A stretch of DNA of 64,000 nt, taken from Effrenium voratum. Its lineage: Eukaryota; Sar; Dinophyceae; Suessiales; Symbiodiniaceae. Made by a program: the position numbers and the translations under genes. Of this stretch, positions 44,090 to 56,265 are shown one piece after another; positions within the stretch are counted from its first letter, which is position 1; every line of letters begins with the position of its first letter. The stretch is taken from assembly GCA_963377175.1 (NCBI GenBank), contig CAUJNA010003505.1, positions 546,331 through 610,330 of the forward strand, given 5' to 3'. A model generated the notes under the pieces. That model searched no databases. It was given only the letters and a program-made list of their open reading frames with translations, and was not told the origin of the DNA.

Positions 44090-44900
44090 TTACCCTGGTG
44101 TGGCTTGTTGTGCTTAGTTGGGGTTGCTGGGAGAGTTGATGGTTTGATGGCTTGATTCTTTTTGTTCAGATGGTGTTGTGGTTTGACGTGTTATTGTATT
44201 CTGTGCTTGTCAATTGGTTTGGTCTGATAAGAGTTGGTTTGCTGGGCATAGTTGGCGTAATGTGCTGATGGTTTGTTGGTTTTAGTTGGTTTAGTGTGTT
44301 GATGCCTCGGTAGTTGTTCGTGGGTTGGGTTTGAAGATTCGACTTGTTGATGGCTTGCTGGTGTTTGTAGCACAACTTGATGTGAGGGCTTGATTATCAG
44401 GTATGTGGGGAGTGTTACTCTCATTCAGTTGATGCGGTGACGTCCTGTGTGGTGTTTTGTTTCTTCTTTGCAATAACAAATTTGTTGTTGTGTGTGTGTG
44501 TGCGCGTTGGTTGGTATAATGATTTGGTGGTTTGTGGGGGGGGGGGGGTGTTGATTTCAGATTTATGGTTATTATGTGTCTGATGGTCTTGGAGAGTTTG
44601 TTGGCTGTTGTTAGCTAGTACGTGCTTGATGTGATTCGAGCGTCAGTGAGAGTGTTTGTGTTGATTGTGTTAATGGTCGTGTTGAACGTTAGATGATTGC
44701 ACGATTGATAATTTGTGTTTGTGTGATGTTATTTAATTGCCAGTCCTATGGTGCGGTATGTTGGCGTTGCGTGCGTAGTTGGTTCGATGGTTTGTTGGTT
44801 TGCCCGAGTTTGTTTGCTTGTTTAGTTTGTTGGCAAAAAGGTGTGTGTTGCTGTGGTCAGTTCTTGCTTCTTCTTTTTTTGTCGTGTGTGTGTGTTTGGT
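44090..44900 (+). repeat. TG-rich low-complexity stretch
   Basis: GTTGGTTTG-type words dominate, giving strong T+G strand bias, with a GT microsatellite near 44490-44505 and a G run near 44537-44549. It includes 44693-45004, whose open frames are composition artefacts. Confidence 0.6.
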
Positions 44901-45507
44901 TTTGTTTGGTTCAGGTGGTGCCTACAACAGCCACAAGTTGCACATCACAACATGCCTCGCCTGTCGAGTGGAACCCGCAAGGGAACGATTGTTGTGGTGC
45001 TTGAAGTTTGAGAAGCTACCTTTCCTTGGTGCTCAATATACCTATTGCATGTACTGTTGTTCCAGAAAACTAGGAGGACCTGCATTTGTTGCATGCTTCC
45101 AGAACCCAATGAGCTTTGGAGGTTTTTTTAGGATTCAGGCGTTTTGGGCTCCATGCATTTTCGGGATGTTGCAACATGACCCATTCCCAATTCTCTGTTA
45201 AGTACGAGCACGCATCAACAGATGTGAAGTCTCAGATTCGCGTCTCTCATATTGAATCTGCAGAATCCAAGCTTGCAGGGAAAGAACTGGGACCAACACC
45301 TGGATGTTTAGTAGTTCAATTTTGCCTGTGTGGAAGAACCGTGGCATGAATCCAGGGACCAATTTTCAATCAAGCGCCAGACTCTGGACTTGATGATAAG
45401 AGTATTGTTGGTGGGGAACGTGTTCTTTTTTGGGCCTGCGAAACATTGCCATGCCTTGTGAAGCCTTTGTCTTTTGTCTTCTTTGTTCACCGGTTTTCCC
45501 TTTGTAG

Positions 45508-46079
45508 CAGCCAGTAATCTTTGTGTGTCGGAGCCGTGTGGCACTCGAATCGCAGTCGTCGCAAGGCTTCCACCAAGACCCGGAGATGCGGCCTTCGGCG
45601 CAGGCGAGTTGGCCGAGCGCCTTGCGTCCTATGTCCTTTTGGCTCTTTGGAGGGTCCCTTTAAGTTCAACCAAAGGGGCGGCACATCTTCCGTGGAAATT
45701 GAGTGCAGAGTTATATCTCTTGAGGCAAGGCATCCCACCAGTTTGGGAGGGTTGCGGGCGTTTAGCAAAGGTCAGGCTGAGACAAAGTGAACGCGGTTTG
45801 CCTGTTGATCCACGTGGCGGTTCAATAGACACAGCAAAACCCTTTCCAGCCAGTTTTGGGATCCAGGTTTGCGGTTTGAGCCGCTTGGTTGAGCAGACAC
45901 TTGTTCAACTGGCGTTTGAAGGTCACCAAAGGAAGCCAACCAGTGTGGGAGTCACCACATGTTTGTTTCACAAACGGAAAACTACAGGAAGGGGGGAGGG
46001 TTGTTACCTTGGATATGCACATTCCCTTCATATGAATGCCGGAGTGGCAGTCAGTGGTAGTCAGAGCCAAAAAGCTTGA
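45508..46079 (+). CDS. candidate exon within a 201-codon ORF
   Basis: A good 3' splice site (GGTTTTCCCTTTGTAG) ends at 45507. The frame then reads VSEPCGTRIAVVARLPPRPG then GAGELAERLASYVLLALWRV, and is open to a stop at 46077-46079. A possible donor (GGAGG then GTCCCT) lies near 45653, after which the frame is less convincing. No domain is recognised. Confidence 0.42.
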
Positions 46080-46400
46080 GGTCATGGGAGTCATGTCCTG
46101 TTTCATGCACGTGTTTTTTTTGGACGTGCAGTTGCTTGGGCTTTTGCTTCCTCGTGGCTTTGTGGTTGTCATGCTTCGCCAGAGGGATTGACAAGCAGGA
46201 TGCGCGGCTTTCTTCCGACCTTTTGGGGAGCCATGCTTTCACTTTGTACTGCCTTTGTTCCGCTCGGGATGCGAACGGGTTCGTTGTTGGGGCTGCCAGC
46301 TTCGATGTTGCTCGTTGCGAAGGGGCCAGTTTGCTTGTGATCATAGCCAGGAGTACTGTGCTACCAAAAGCTTCCCTTACTCTTTCACTTGCGTTTTAGT
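46080..46400. other. open on both strands
   Basis: A 107-codon + frame and a 97-codon Lys/Ala-rich minus frame overlap. No splice sites or motif decide between them. Confidence 0.2.
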
Positions 46401-46449
46401 GAAGCCTCGGAGGACTAAATCAACCAAGTGTGAGATCATAGGCCTGCGG

Positions 46450-48400
46450 TTGCACGGGATTTAGGGCACACAGCCACCCAACCTGCAAACTGCTCGTGCC
46501 GTGCCCATGTGCAGTGCGTTTTAGGTTAATTAGTTTGGACTTCGTTGGTTCTTACGGACACGCCCATGGTCACGCCCCAGTTCAACCTGAGCCATCTGGC
46601 CCGTGAATATTGGGGGGGAGGGGCCACCGTGGTTACACTGATACATCCCTGAATTGTTTTTGATCCCAGGGAATCTTTGATCCAACTTGGAAACAGCCCC
46701 CCATACAATCTTCTGGGATGGACATGCGCTTTGTTGGTGGGTTCCTTCCCTCAAAATATCACATTGCACTCTCGTTTTTGCGCCTCTCCAGTGTGCGAAT
46801 TGGGTTTTGGGCCCCTCGGTGAGCCTCGGTGTCACAGAAGCGGGGATGTTCCTCCAGTGGGTTGCTCTTGTTCCGGTCGTTTTTTGGCGCGCCACAAAGG
46901 CTCTTCAGCTCTTGCCCTTTCCTTCTGGCAAACCAGTTGCAAGTCAATCCTGTGGAGACGTGGGTTGCTTATTTTTCCTAGTTTTGGAGGGTTTACCTGA
47001 AATCAACTATCCAAACACATGGTCCCTTGTCCAAAAAATCATCTCTACCAGCTGGTTTGGAGGATCCCTTGAAAGAAGTTGGTTTTGGGATGCTTTAACA
47101 GCCTTGAAATCCATCAGGAATCAATGCTTCCCTTTTCTACCCCTTTTTGGGACTCCGGCGTCAGGAGCTTCTCTTTAGCCTCGCAGCTCCGGAGGAGCAG
47201 GGCTGAAAGCGATTTTGGTGGTTGGACTGGTGGCGTGTGGCTGAAGGGCGGTCGAGTGATTGGTTGGTGGATTGCTGAGTGGTTGTGGTGGTTGTTTTTC
47301 TTTTGTGCAAGCACACTGAAAACACACCTTGTTTTTCCCCGGATGCGTAGCTGACAGCTACAGGTGTCTCGAGAATGTGTCTATGTGCTCAACATGTTGG
47401 GACTTAGAAAGGTGCTGGGTGGCAGTAGGGAGGGTGCTGGTACGCAGGCTGGCGTAGAGTGTCATCAGGCCCCTGTTGCTGTTGCAGTGTTCCGTTGACG
47501 TTGCCGAGTGCTGCTGTTCCACGGTGCTACTGCTGTTTGCTGCTGTTGGAGGGTGCTACAGAGCAGGTTCTGTGTTAGACTGGCTTACATCAGCAGCCAC
47601 ACTCATGAAGCACCGTCTTTGGGATATCCAAATTTGCCATTTGCATTTGGGGTCAATGGAGATGTATATGAGGCCTCATATATTTGGGGTCCACTGGGTT
47701 TGAGACAAATCTTGCTTTCTCTCTCTCTCTCTCTATATATATATATCGAAATAAGGGGGACCAAACGGTTGTGGTGTGTGAAGCAGGGTTCCATTTTGGT
47801 ACCTGTTGTTGACCCACAGCCATAGGGTTTTATACCAGTAAATGTCCAACTAATAGATCCATTTTGGGTCCGAGTCAAGGTAAGGAGACCGCACACATTG
47901 TTTGTTTTTGTATTTTTTTTTGGGGGGGTTGCCCTATCAGCTATAGAGTTTCAAGAAAGCACACACGTTGGTTTCCCTTGAAGCAAGGTGAGTAGGGTGC
48001 CTTGGGCTCAGGAGGGAATTGCCATCTCGAAGCGGCGAACTGAGTGAGCCGGAGATCGGCCAACTGGGCACATGCGCAGCACCCAAAGCCAACTCCCAAA
48101 ATGGCCATTTGGTAGGTGGTTCCTACCTGGTGTCATGGGGTGAAAAATGCGACCAAGTCGCTGGGTGTTTGGGCGCTGCTCAGGTGTCAAAATGGAGCTG
48201 GATCGTTTTGGGAGGAGGGATGCGCTGTTCAAGGGAAGCAACATGTAAGACATTTTTGAATTCGGACTCCTAGTTCAACGAAACCAACAAGACATGTGGG
48301 ACTTGTGGTATTTGGATCTGTAGTTTGACTTCCGATTTGGAGCTTGGCGAAAAGGGTGGTTCCCCGAGTGTGTTTGTAGATGAAGAGGCTCACTGACTGC
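46450..48400. other. stretch without a supported gene
   Basis: A 163-codon + frame (46687-47178) is hydrophobic and unconvincing. A CT then TA microsatellite lies at about 47717-47746. Nothing else stands out. Confidence 0.3.
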
Positions 48401-48417
48401 TTTGCTTAGACCCACAG

Positions 48418-48688
48418 GTCAGCTGGCAGGGTTAGGCGGATTCACAGGTTACCTGTGCCGCGGATATTGGCCGAGGGTGCAGCTTGCTACGATCGCTTGC
48501 CTACAGGGGTGGAAGCTGTGGAGGCCACCCAAGCTGAGGAGCAAGCTGCCAAGCGGCGGCTCGCTTACAACAGCAGTCTTGGATGGGACTGCCACGAACA
48601 ATTCGGAGCAATTCTACTCAGATCAAAGTGCCGAGCTTTTCTTCAATGGGTGTCAGTCTCAAGCCCAGCAAGATTAGATAGTACAGAG
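48418..48688 (+). CDS. candidate exon, 90 codons
   Basis: Bounded by TTAGACCCACAG on the left and ACAGAG then GTACAT on the right. The frame uses one leading base and ends in phase 0. It is read as RILAEGAACYDRLPTGVEAV, then EATQAEEQAAKRRLAYNSSL, then GWDCHEQFGAILLRSKCRAF. The composition is convincingly protein-like (an Ala/Glu helix, then an aromatic and Cys part). No family is recognised. Confidence 0.45.
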
Positions 48689-49139
48689 GTACATGCATGC
48701 GCCTTCCTCTTGGGTCCCTTTGTTTTCCAAAAAAAGTTGAAAGGCAAACCCTGGCGTTCCCTGGCTTGGTGAGTTCCTGAAGACGTCCTGGACTTTGATG
48801 GGAAGACTCTTTTAGTAATGGACACAAAGTGTGGACTGCCGCCGATCCACTCAGCTGAGCCTTTAGTACTCAAACGGACACCTCAATGGTCCCGAATTTA
48901 GGAAGTGCCGCATTGGTGAGCGCTCAGCTTAGCACCCTGGCAAAGGCTTATGTTGTTGAATATCTTCTTTCGACCCACGCAGGTGTAGCATTTTTGTGAG
49001 AAGCTGTCTACTGTTTTGAGGATCCCTGTGAGCTGTTGCTTGAAGTTGCAAGGTGAAGTGTGCAGCGCCCATCCGATTTAGTAGGACTCAAAGTCAACTT
49101 CTCAGAGTCTGGGGTCTTCTCCAATAATACTGGTATATT

Positions 49140-50130
49140 TTAGGGGGCTAAAATTGAACCAGCAGTCTTAACTGTCTTTTGTGTACCCCAAGTCTGCCTC
49201 CTTGAACTTGGCCCCCACAGAACTCGCCGATTCGATGGCCATTCGACTTCCAGCCGACTTCCCAGGGTCTTCAGCGTGTCAGAGGGGCTGAAGTCTGGCT
49301 CCACGGACGCGGCCTCAGTCGTTTCGTTGCTATTGTTAGCTTGGTTTGGGTGTTTCTCAAAATAGAGATCGCCTTTTGTTGTCCATTTAAACTGCCAACC
49401 AAAAGGGAGTCCGAACCCAATTTTGAGAACCTCCTGCATGTTCTCATGCTTCTCCAACAACGGGTGGGTGAACGTAGATGGCACTATATGGCACTATTTC
49501 CTTGCTCGTAAGGTGGGTGACAAAACCATGCAAAGCCTAAATGGGCAGGTTGTGTCATCCACTTTGACTCGCTTTGTCCTCATACCCTAGGAGCCAAAGA
49601 CTCTACAGGGGAGTTGATCAAAAAGTCCCTGTGAGGACTTTGTTTCTGCTCGCTGAAGATGTACCCCAGCGACAGCGGGCGATGTAGGTATGTGTGCTCA
49701 GTCCCAGCCTCAAGCATCCTCCGGCGTGCAGAATTTGTACCGCGGGTCATGTGAGAACTTCCGTAGTGCAAACTCCGAAGGCAATGTTGGTAAAGACTCA
49801 AGCAATCCATCCCTTTGCGCGGCAGCACTCACCTATGGGTGTTCGTTCATTACCCTTTCAATGCCAAATTTTACCTCCCAAACGCCATCGTGGGCACATG
49901 CCCAAGACGCTTTGCCCTTCGCGTGACACACTTGTGCTACAAAGGTGCAATTTGTCGAGCACTGCAGAATGGCGTTTCTCGTGTCGCTTGGTACTGAAAG
50001 GTTGCGAAGATGTAGCGGCTGTGCTGAAGCACTGTAGAATGATAAGGGCCACCCAAAACCGATAACTTAAAGAGCTCTCCCAAGGCCAAGCAAGAGGTTT
50101 TGTCAATCCCTCTTTCAGGCTGCCGTTCAA
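49140..50130 (-). CDS. candidate minus-strand gene with WW-like motif
   Basis: Exon 49831-49586 is read as MLEAGTEHTYLHRPLSLGYI then FSEQKQSPHRDFLINSPVES, ending CCTAGG then GTATGA in phase 0. After a 152-base intron, a second exon begins at 49433 (ACATGCAG) in phase 0 and is read as EVLKIGFGLPFGWQFKWTTK then GDLYFEKH. The LPxGW...G-x-x-[YF][YF]-x-x-H spacing is that of the first half of a WW domain, a small module that binds proline-rich peptides. The second tryptophan is absent, so this is either a degenerate WW or a coincidence. The frame continues Ser/Thr-rich to a stop near 49140. An upstream frame (49858-50130) may be an earlier exon. Confidence 0.42.
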
Positions 50131-50187
50131 TTTCTATTGAACAGCCGTTCAACACATTGAACATAACGCCCTCCCAGGGGCCCAATA

Positions 50188-50245
50188 TACGAATATATAA
50201 ATACATATATATATATACATATAGTGACATATACACATACATTTA
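50188..50245. repeat. AT / ATACAT microsatellite
   Basis: A short TA/CATA-rich run. Confidence 0.8.
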
Positions 50246-50369
50246 TTGACATGGTTTTCCTTCTTTCAGGACATGCGTAACCCAACCTCACTGAGGGCAT
50301 CTCGGGGTCCAGCCAGTCCGGCGCTGAGTTTTGAACTGCGGCGAAGCCGGGGGTGAGATACATCATGGC

Positions 50370-50900
50370 AGCGTGTGTGTGTGTGTGTGTGGTGTGTGTG
50401 TGTGTCTGTGTGTGTGTGTCTGTGTGTGTGTCCTGTGTGTGTGGTGTGTGTGTTGTGTGTGTGTGTTGTGTGTGTGTGAGTGTGTGTGTGTGTGTGTGTG
50501 TGTTTGTGTTTGTGTGTTTGTGTGTTTGTGTGTTTGTGTGTTTGTGTGTTTGTGTGTTTTTGTGTGTTTGTGTGTTTGTGTGTTTTGTGTGTTTGTGTGT
50601 TTGTGTGTTTGTGTGTGTGTTGTTTGTTTTTTGTGTGTGTGTGTGTTTGAGTTTGTGTGTGTGTGTGTTTGTGTGTTTGTGTGTTTGTGTTTTTTTTTTT
50701 TGTGTGTGTGTGTGTGTTTGAGTTTGTGTGTGTGTGTGTTTGTGTGTTTGTGCGCGTGTGTTTGTGTTTGTGTTTGTTTGTTTGCGTGTGTGTTTTTGTA
50801 TGTGTGTTGTGCCCGCGTGCGTGTGTCTTTGCGCTTGTTTGTTTGTTTGTTGCTTTGTTTGTTCGTCCGTTTGTTTGTTTGTTTTGCTTGTGTGTTGGCC
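50370..50900. repeat. GT / GTTT microsatellite array, 0.53 kb
   Basis: GT repeats with regular TTTGTGTG interruptions and a T run at about 50690-50700. It is the complement type of the CA arrays elsewhere. Confidence 0.95.
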
Positions 50901-50930
50901 GAGGGGAGGCCGTCCCTTGCTTGGTTTCAG

Positions 50931-51048
50931 AGGGGCACGAGGCGAGTTGTATTACAATCTTAAACGTTATCTTCGAGACGCCCCTTGTGGCCGGGCAAAC
51001 TATCTCACCGTCCAGGGAAGAAAACGTGATTTCACCGTTGACAAATGA
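50931..51048 (+). CDS. candidate terminal exon after GT array
   Basis: After TGCTTGGTTTCAG the frame reads GELYYNLKRYLRDAPCGRAN then YLTVQGRKRDFTVDK and stops at 51046-51048. It is basic with aromatic residues. A second frame is also open here. No family is recognised. Confidence 0.35.
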
Positions 51049-51089
51049 AGGTCCTTTCCTGGGATGGTTTCTGGTCAGCTTTCGCGTAG

Positions 51090-51308
51090 CATCCCTCTTG
51101 GGGTTTCGTCGCCGCACCATCCTCTGACAAGATCCCGGGTCAACACATCGCTGTGCTTTTCACCACCGCGGAAGCGTGGACGCAGTGTGGAAGGCCCCTT
51201 TCGTGGGGTTTTCTTGCTTGGTTTGCGACTTACGGAAGTTTCTTCCCATCTACCCGCGACAGCTTTTCCGGGTATGGCCGGCTGCCTCCTGCACATTGCA
51301 AGTAGTAA
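51090..51308 (+). CDS. unrecognised ORF
   Basis: The frame reads DKIPGQHIAVLFTTAEAWTQ then CGRPLSWGFLAWFATYGSFF, to a stop at about 51308. No strong splice sites flank it and other frames compete. Confidence 0.28.
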
Positions 51309-51506
51309 ATAGATTTGGCTTTGTTGTTGGCCTCTTTACTTGCGATGTTTAGGGAACTGTGACTCGGACATGCCCATGCATCCGCCCCGTGGCAGTTCCA
51401 GCAAGATCCAAAAGGGACGATATGGCCGGGGCGGGGGGGGGGGGGTAAAGCGAGCTCAGCCGCCATTACCTGCACAAATCCGTGTTTTTTGGGAACGGCT
51501 TCCTAG

Positions 51507-51644
51507 CGCGCAAGGTCCCAAGACTTTGACGACTTGGCAGAGGTCGCCGAGGCACCTTTGCCCTCCTGCCCAAACGACCAGTTGTCGTACTGTCTGTCAG
51601 ATCTAAAAGTTTTGCTTGCCGAGTTGGCGCAGCTCAAGTTGTAA
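51507..51644 (+). CDS. candidate terminal exon with acidic/Leu-rich C-terminus
   Basis: After ACGGCTTCCTAG the frame reads SQDFDDLAEVAEAPLPSCPN, then LSDLKVLLAELAQLKL, and stops at 51642-51644. The last 16 residues have regular leucine spacing, suggesting an amphipathic helix. No family is recognised. Confidence 0.42.
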   Translation, partial: RARSQDFDDLAEVAEAPLPSCPNDQLSYCLSDLKVLLAELAQLKL

Positions 51645-51961
51645 TCTGTTGACCGCACATCGCCAGCGATCAGGACACCCCAAGAAGCTGTCTGGCAAGG
51701 GGGAGGGTCCAGCAAAGGGTCCAGCAAAGCGGAAGAGTCCAGCAAAGGGAGGGCGTCTAGCAAGGGAAAAATGATATTTTGCTACCAAAGCATGAGTCAC
51801 CTGTATCTCTAATGCATCCTTGGCAGATATTGGTACATGTAACGTACATAGGGGAATGTTTCTTTACACATACATCCAAGGCTCCTTATATTCGTAGAGC
51901 CAGTTTAAACATAACTGTTTGACCGGGTTAGCATTCATTTAGTCCCACCTACCGATTCTAC

Positions 51962-52133
51962 CTGCGGGGGTCTTGAAAGACCGTTCTACTCTAAGGGCAC
52001 CCGCTGCTGGGTCCCATGCAATATTAGTCTGTGGGAATCTCGCGCAACATCCGGCTAGAGACTCACTCGCCGTTGCGATCGTCTCGTGGACCAATGTGGC
52101 GACACCTTGTGCAAGTTCTTTGGGTTTTGCCAT
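51962..52133 (-). CDS. possible first exon, minus strand
   Basis: ATG at 52133 (minus) opens MAKPKELAQGVATLVHETIA then TASESLAGCCARFPQTNIAW, ending CGCAG then GTAGAA at 51961. A + frame over the same bases is also open, so the strand is uncertain. Confidence 0.28.
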
Positions 52134-52346
52134 GTTCAAGCATTGTACTTGCAAGTTGCAAGTACATCTTGCACACCATGTGTCAATTTACTCCTGAACA
52201 TGGAGCATTGAACTCTTAGGCTTTTAGGTTGACAGGAACATCCTTCAGGTACGTTAGAGAGGTCCTTTTCAGGGATGCAAATGGCAAGTCCAACTCTTGC
52301 ATCCTTCTTTCGTCAAGTTATTCTGCACCATGAGACCAACAGACAA

Positions 52347-53094
52347 TGTCAGTGTTCCGATTTTCCGCACCAACGGAGACTGCGCTTTGGGCCCTGTTTC
52401 TCGTTAAATCCTCAGGTTTGGATAAGCAAGGGGCTTTTCTTGATGCAGATTGTGTTGGAACAACCCTCTGCAACCCTTTTATTCTTCTCCCGTGAATGAG
52501 CCCTATCAAACATATCGTTCTTCCCAAACTGTCCCCGGGACGTGGGACAATTCTTCTTTCCGCTGTTGGAATTGTAGAATTTGGTGAATCCTTAAGTAGA
52601 CAAACGCGAAAACCAGCATATTTTTTCCCCGGCGGGGGTCCCAGTCTACGGCCATTTTGTCCGAAACAGTGTAACTCTTGGAAAGATGGAGCACTGGCCA
52701 AGAGCAAGTTTGCCATGCCTGGGTCCGTGATCCTTGAATTCAGATGCCTTTATTGCAATACGAGGTGGCGCGTTACATGGCCCAATCTTCAACTTGCCGT
52801 GGAGTGTCAGTGTAGCCTTGAGTGGCTGGGACGACAAGTAAGCCTGGGGGCAGGCAGACGGGAACAAGAGAAACATGTGTCACAATCTATGGGAGAAGAG
52901 TCAGAAGAGAGTTTGGCACGTTCGCCCAGTTTCAGCTTTTCGCAATAGAGGTCATGTCTTACGCTTTTTTCCCAACCTTTTTGCCACTTGCACGGCTGGC
53001 TGATTTCGGGCAGGAGCCCACGCTGACAACCCACACAACCAGAGCACCGAGGCACATGCCAGAGCCCAAGATGCCGCAGGCAATGGAACAATGG
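52347..53094 (+). CDS. candidate multi-exon gene, Cys motif
   Basis: 52744-52837, after CCTTGAATTCAG, is 31 codons ending GACAA then a consensus GTAAGC in phase 0. It is read as CLYCNTRWRVTWPNLQLAVE then CQCSLEWLGRQ, with a CxxC that could bind metal. 52936-53094, after CGCCCAGTTTCAG, is 53 codons in phase 0 (LARLADFGQEPTLTTHTTRA, then PRHMPEPKMPQAMEQW) before GTGCGT. The 98-base intron and matching phases support the pair. An earlier block at about 52347-52497 (FSAPTETALWALFLVKSSGL) may be upstream coding. A 132-codon minus ORF overlaps 52318-52716. No family is recognised. Confidence 0.42.
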
Positions 53095-53439
53095 GTGCGT
53101 GCTTCTTGTGAGGGTACATTTACCTTGGTTTCAAAAGGGAGCCCAAAGAAAAGTCACCATTTGTTGGTTTCCTATATCTACTTGCATTGAATAACACCTG
53201 GCAACCTTCAAGGTCAGAACGCGTAGGATACCATCAGGGTAGCATGTTTGGACAGGTGGCCTGACGCTGTCGGAGACAGCTTCTGCTCGGGGACTGGGAC
53301 GGATTCTCGGTGACCGCATTGCGTTGGCATACTTTGCACTTTTCACATGCAGTGAACGACGGGAATACCCGGTTCCCCTATTTTCTGGGGAATTGTTTTC
53401 CGGTTTTTCGGCGTTTTTTTTTTCTAGTTAGACCAGCAA

Positions 53440-53822
53440 GGAAGCAAGCAAGGGGTTAGCCGTAACCGAGGGCTTGCTAGCAAGCAAGCAAGCAAGTAGG
53501 CAAAGCAAGGAAGCAAGCAAGCAAGCCAGCAAGCCAGCAAGCCAGCAAGCAAGCATTTGGAGCAAGTTGGCAACCAAGCACGCAAGCAAGCAAGCAAGCA
53601 AACGCAGAAGCAAGCCAGCCAGCAAGCAAGCAAGCAAGCAAGCAAGCATGCAAACAGGCAAGCAAGCAAGCAAAGCAAGCAAGCATGCAAGCAAGCAAGC
53701 AAACAAGGAAGCAAGCCAGCCAGCCAGCAAGCAAGCAAGCGTGCAAACAGGCAAGCAAGCAAGCAAGCAAAGCAAGCAAGCATGAAAGCATGCAAGCAAG
53801 CAAGCAAACAAGGAAGCAAGCC

Positions 53823-53855
<33 letters not shown>

Positions 53856-53965
53856 GCAAGCAAACATTTTTTAAGCAAGCAAGCAAGCAAGCATGCAAGT
53901 GTGCAAGCAAGCAAACAAGGAAGCAAGCCAGCAAGCAAGCAAGCAAGCAAGCATGCAAGCAAACA
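53440..53965 (+). repeat. AAGC tetranucleotide array
   Basis: GCAA/AAGC units with occasional CCAG, CATG and AAAC variants. All frames are open as ASKQ-type (+) or CLLA-type (-) repeats and are not genes. Confidence 0.95.
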
Positions 53966-54164
53966 GTTTTTGTGTGTCGCTTGGCGTTGCGAGGGCTGCG
54001 CTTGGTAGGAATGTGCGGAGAGTAGAGTAGGTGGACATGACCAGAGCTGACGTCACACTGTTTCTTCACGCATGGTCACGAAAGCCATGCTTCATACGCG
54101 TGGCCTGTCCTTCTTTCTTCGAACACAAATGGTGTTACATACGGGAAGAATTGCGCTTTAAACG

Positions 54165-56265
54165 TCTCAACAGCCCAACCCAACAGCCAACAGCCCAACA
54201 GCCCAGTAGCCCAACAACCCAGTGGCCCAACAACCCAAGACTTACTCCCAGCAGCAGAAGTGGAACCCAGCAGTCAATCACCCCCAAGTCAAACAACCCT
54301 GAAAGAGCCCAACAGGTCAGCAAAACAATACCAAAGAACCCAACCAACAGCACAGCAGTGCAACAACCCAGCAAAACCAAGAACCCAACCAACAGCCCAA
54401 CAGCCAGCAGCCCAACACCACCAGCTCCCCGGTCAGCCCCAGCAGCACAAGCCCTAAACCCTCAACCCTAAACCCAGCAAGCCTACTAGGCAGACCTAAC
54501 AGTCGACAGCCCACCAGCCCAACAGCCCAACCCAACAGCCCAACAGCTTACCCAACAGCCATTAGCCCACCAGCCCAACAACAGCCCCAGCCCAGCAGCC
54601 AAAAGCAACAACAGCCCAACAACTCAGTAGCCCAGCAACCCAAGAACAACTTAACCCAATTACAAACATGAATCCCAGCAGCAGAAAGAGAACCCAACTG
54701 TCAAACATACTTCCAGCCCACCAGCCCAACAGCCAAGCAGCAAAAAGCAACAACAGCCCAACAACTCAGTAAAACAACCCAGCAGCCTAACAACGCAAGA
54801 ACAACCCAACCCGACCACAAACCTTAATCCCAGCAGTAGACATGAACCCAGCAGTTGACCAGAACCCTAAACCCTAAACCCAGCAAGCCTAACAAGCAGA
54901 CCCAACAGTCAAACCTAAACCCAACAACAGCCCAGCAGCAAAAAGCGACAACAGCCCAACAACCCAGTAGCCCAACAGCCCAAGAACAACCTAACCCAAC
55001 CACAAACCTTGCTCCCAGCAGCACTAGTAGAACCCAACACAGTCAAACAACCCTGACAGCCCAACAGCCCAGTAGCCCAACAACCCAGTAGCCCAACAAG
55101 CCAAGAACAGCCTAACCCAACCACAAACCTTGCTCCCAGCAGCACTAGTAGAACCCCAAAGTCAAACAGCCAGTAGCCCAACAACCCAACAACAACCAAA
55201 CCCAAACCTTAAACCTTAAACCTTAAACCCAACAACAGCCCAGCAGCAAAAAGCAACAACAGCCCAACAACCCAGTAGCCCAACAGCCCAAGAACAACCT
55301 AACCCAACCACAAACCTTGCTCCCAGCAGCACTAGTAGAACCCAACACAGTCAAACAACCCTGACAGCCCAACAGCCCAGTAGCCCAACAACCCCGTAGC
55401 CCAACAAGCCAAGAACAGCTTAACCCAACCACAAACCTTGCTCCCAGCAGCACTAGTAGAACCCAAAAGTCAAACAGCCAGTAGCCCAACAACTCAACAA
55501 CAACCAAACCCAAACCTTAAACCTTAAACCTTAAACCCAACAACAGCCCAGCAGCAAAAAGCAACAACAGCCCAACACCCCAGTAGCCCAGCAACCCAAG
55601 AACAACCGAACCCAACCACAAACCTAGCTCCCAGCAGCGCTAGTAGAACCCAAAGTCAAACAACCCTGACAGCCCAACAGCCCAGTAGCCCAACAACCCC
55701 GTGGCGCAACAACCCAACCTATTCCCAGCAGCAGAAGTTGAACCCAGCAGTCAAACAACCCTGACAGCCCCAACAGAGCGCCCAGAAGTCGAACAACCCT
55801 GAAAGAGCCCAGCAGGTCAGCAAAAAAATGCCAAAGAACCCTAAACCTTAAACCCAGCAAGCCTAACAGGCAGACCTAACAGTCGGACAACTCTGACAGC
55901 CCACCAGCCCAACAGCCCAACCCAACAGCCCAACAGCTTAAAAACCTGCCCAACGGCTCAACAACCCAACAACCCAACAGCCCAGTAGCCCAACAGCCCA
56001 CCAGCCCAACAACAGCCCCAGCCCAACAGCAAAAAGCAACAACAGCCCAACAACTCAGTAGCCTAGCAACCCAAGAACAACTTGACCCAATTACAAACAT
56101 GAATCCCAGCAGCAGAAATAGAACCCAACTGTCAAACAACCTTCCAGCCCACCAGCCCAACAACCCAACAGCCAAACAGCAAAAAGCAACAACAGCCCAA
56201 CAACCCAGTAAAACAACCCAGCAGCCTCACAACGCAAGAACAAAACCCAACCCGACCACAAACTG
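54165..56265 (+). repeat. CCCAACAGC satellite with 308-bp higher order
   Basis: A nine-base CCCAACAGC-like unit with variants (CCCAGTAGC, CCCAACAAC), sprinkled with CCCTAAACC and CCTTAAACC words. A composite of 308 bp repeats, marked by CCAACAACAG at 54921, 55229 and 55537. Minus-strand frames rich in Gly, Leu, Trp and Cys are artefacts. Confidence 0.92.

Noticed and set aside
53424..54069. ASKQ-repeat and CLLA-repeat proteins
   Set aside because: Translation of the AAGC tetranucleotide, open in all frames.
54135..56175. Gly/Leu/Trp/Cys-rich membrane-like proteins on the minus strand
   Set aside because: Translation of the CCCAACAGC satellite; near-identical frames recur at the 308-bp period.
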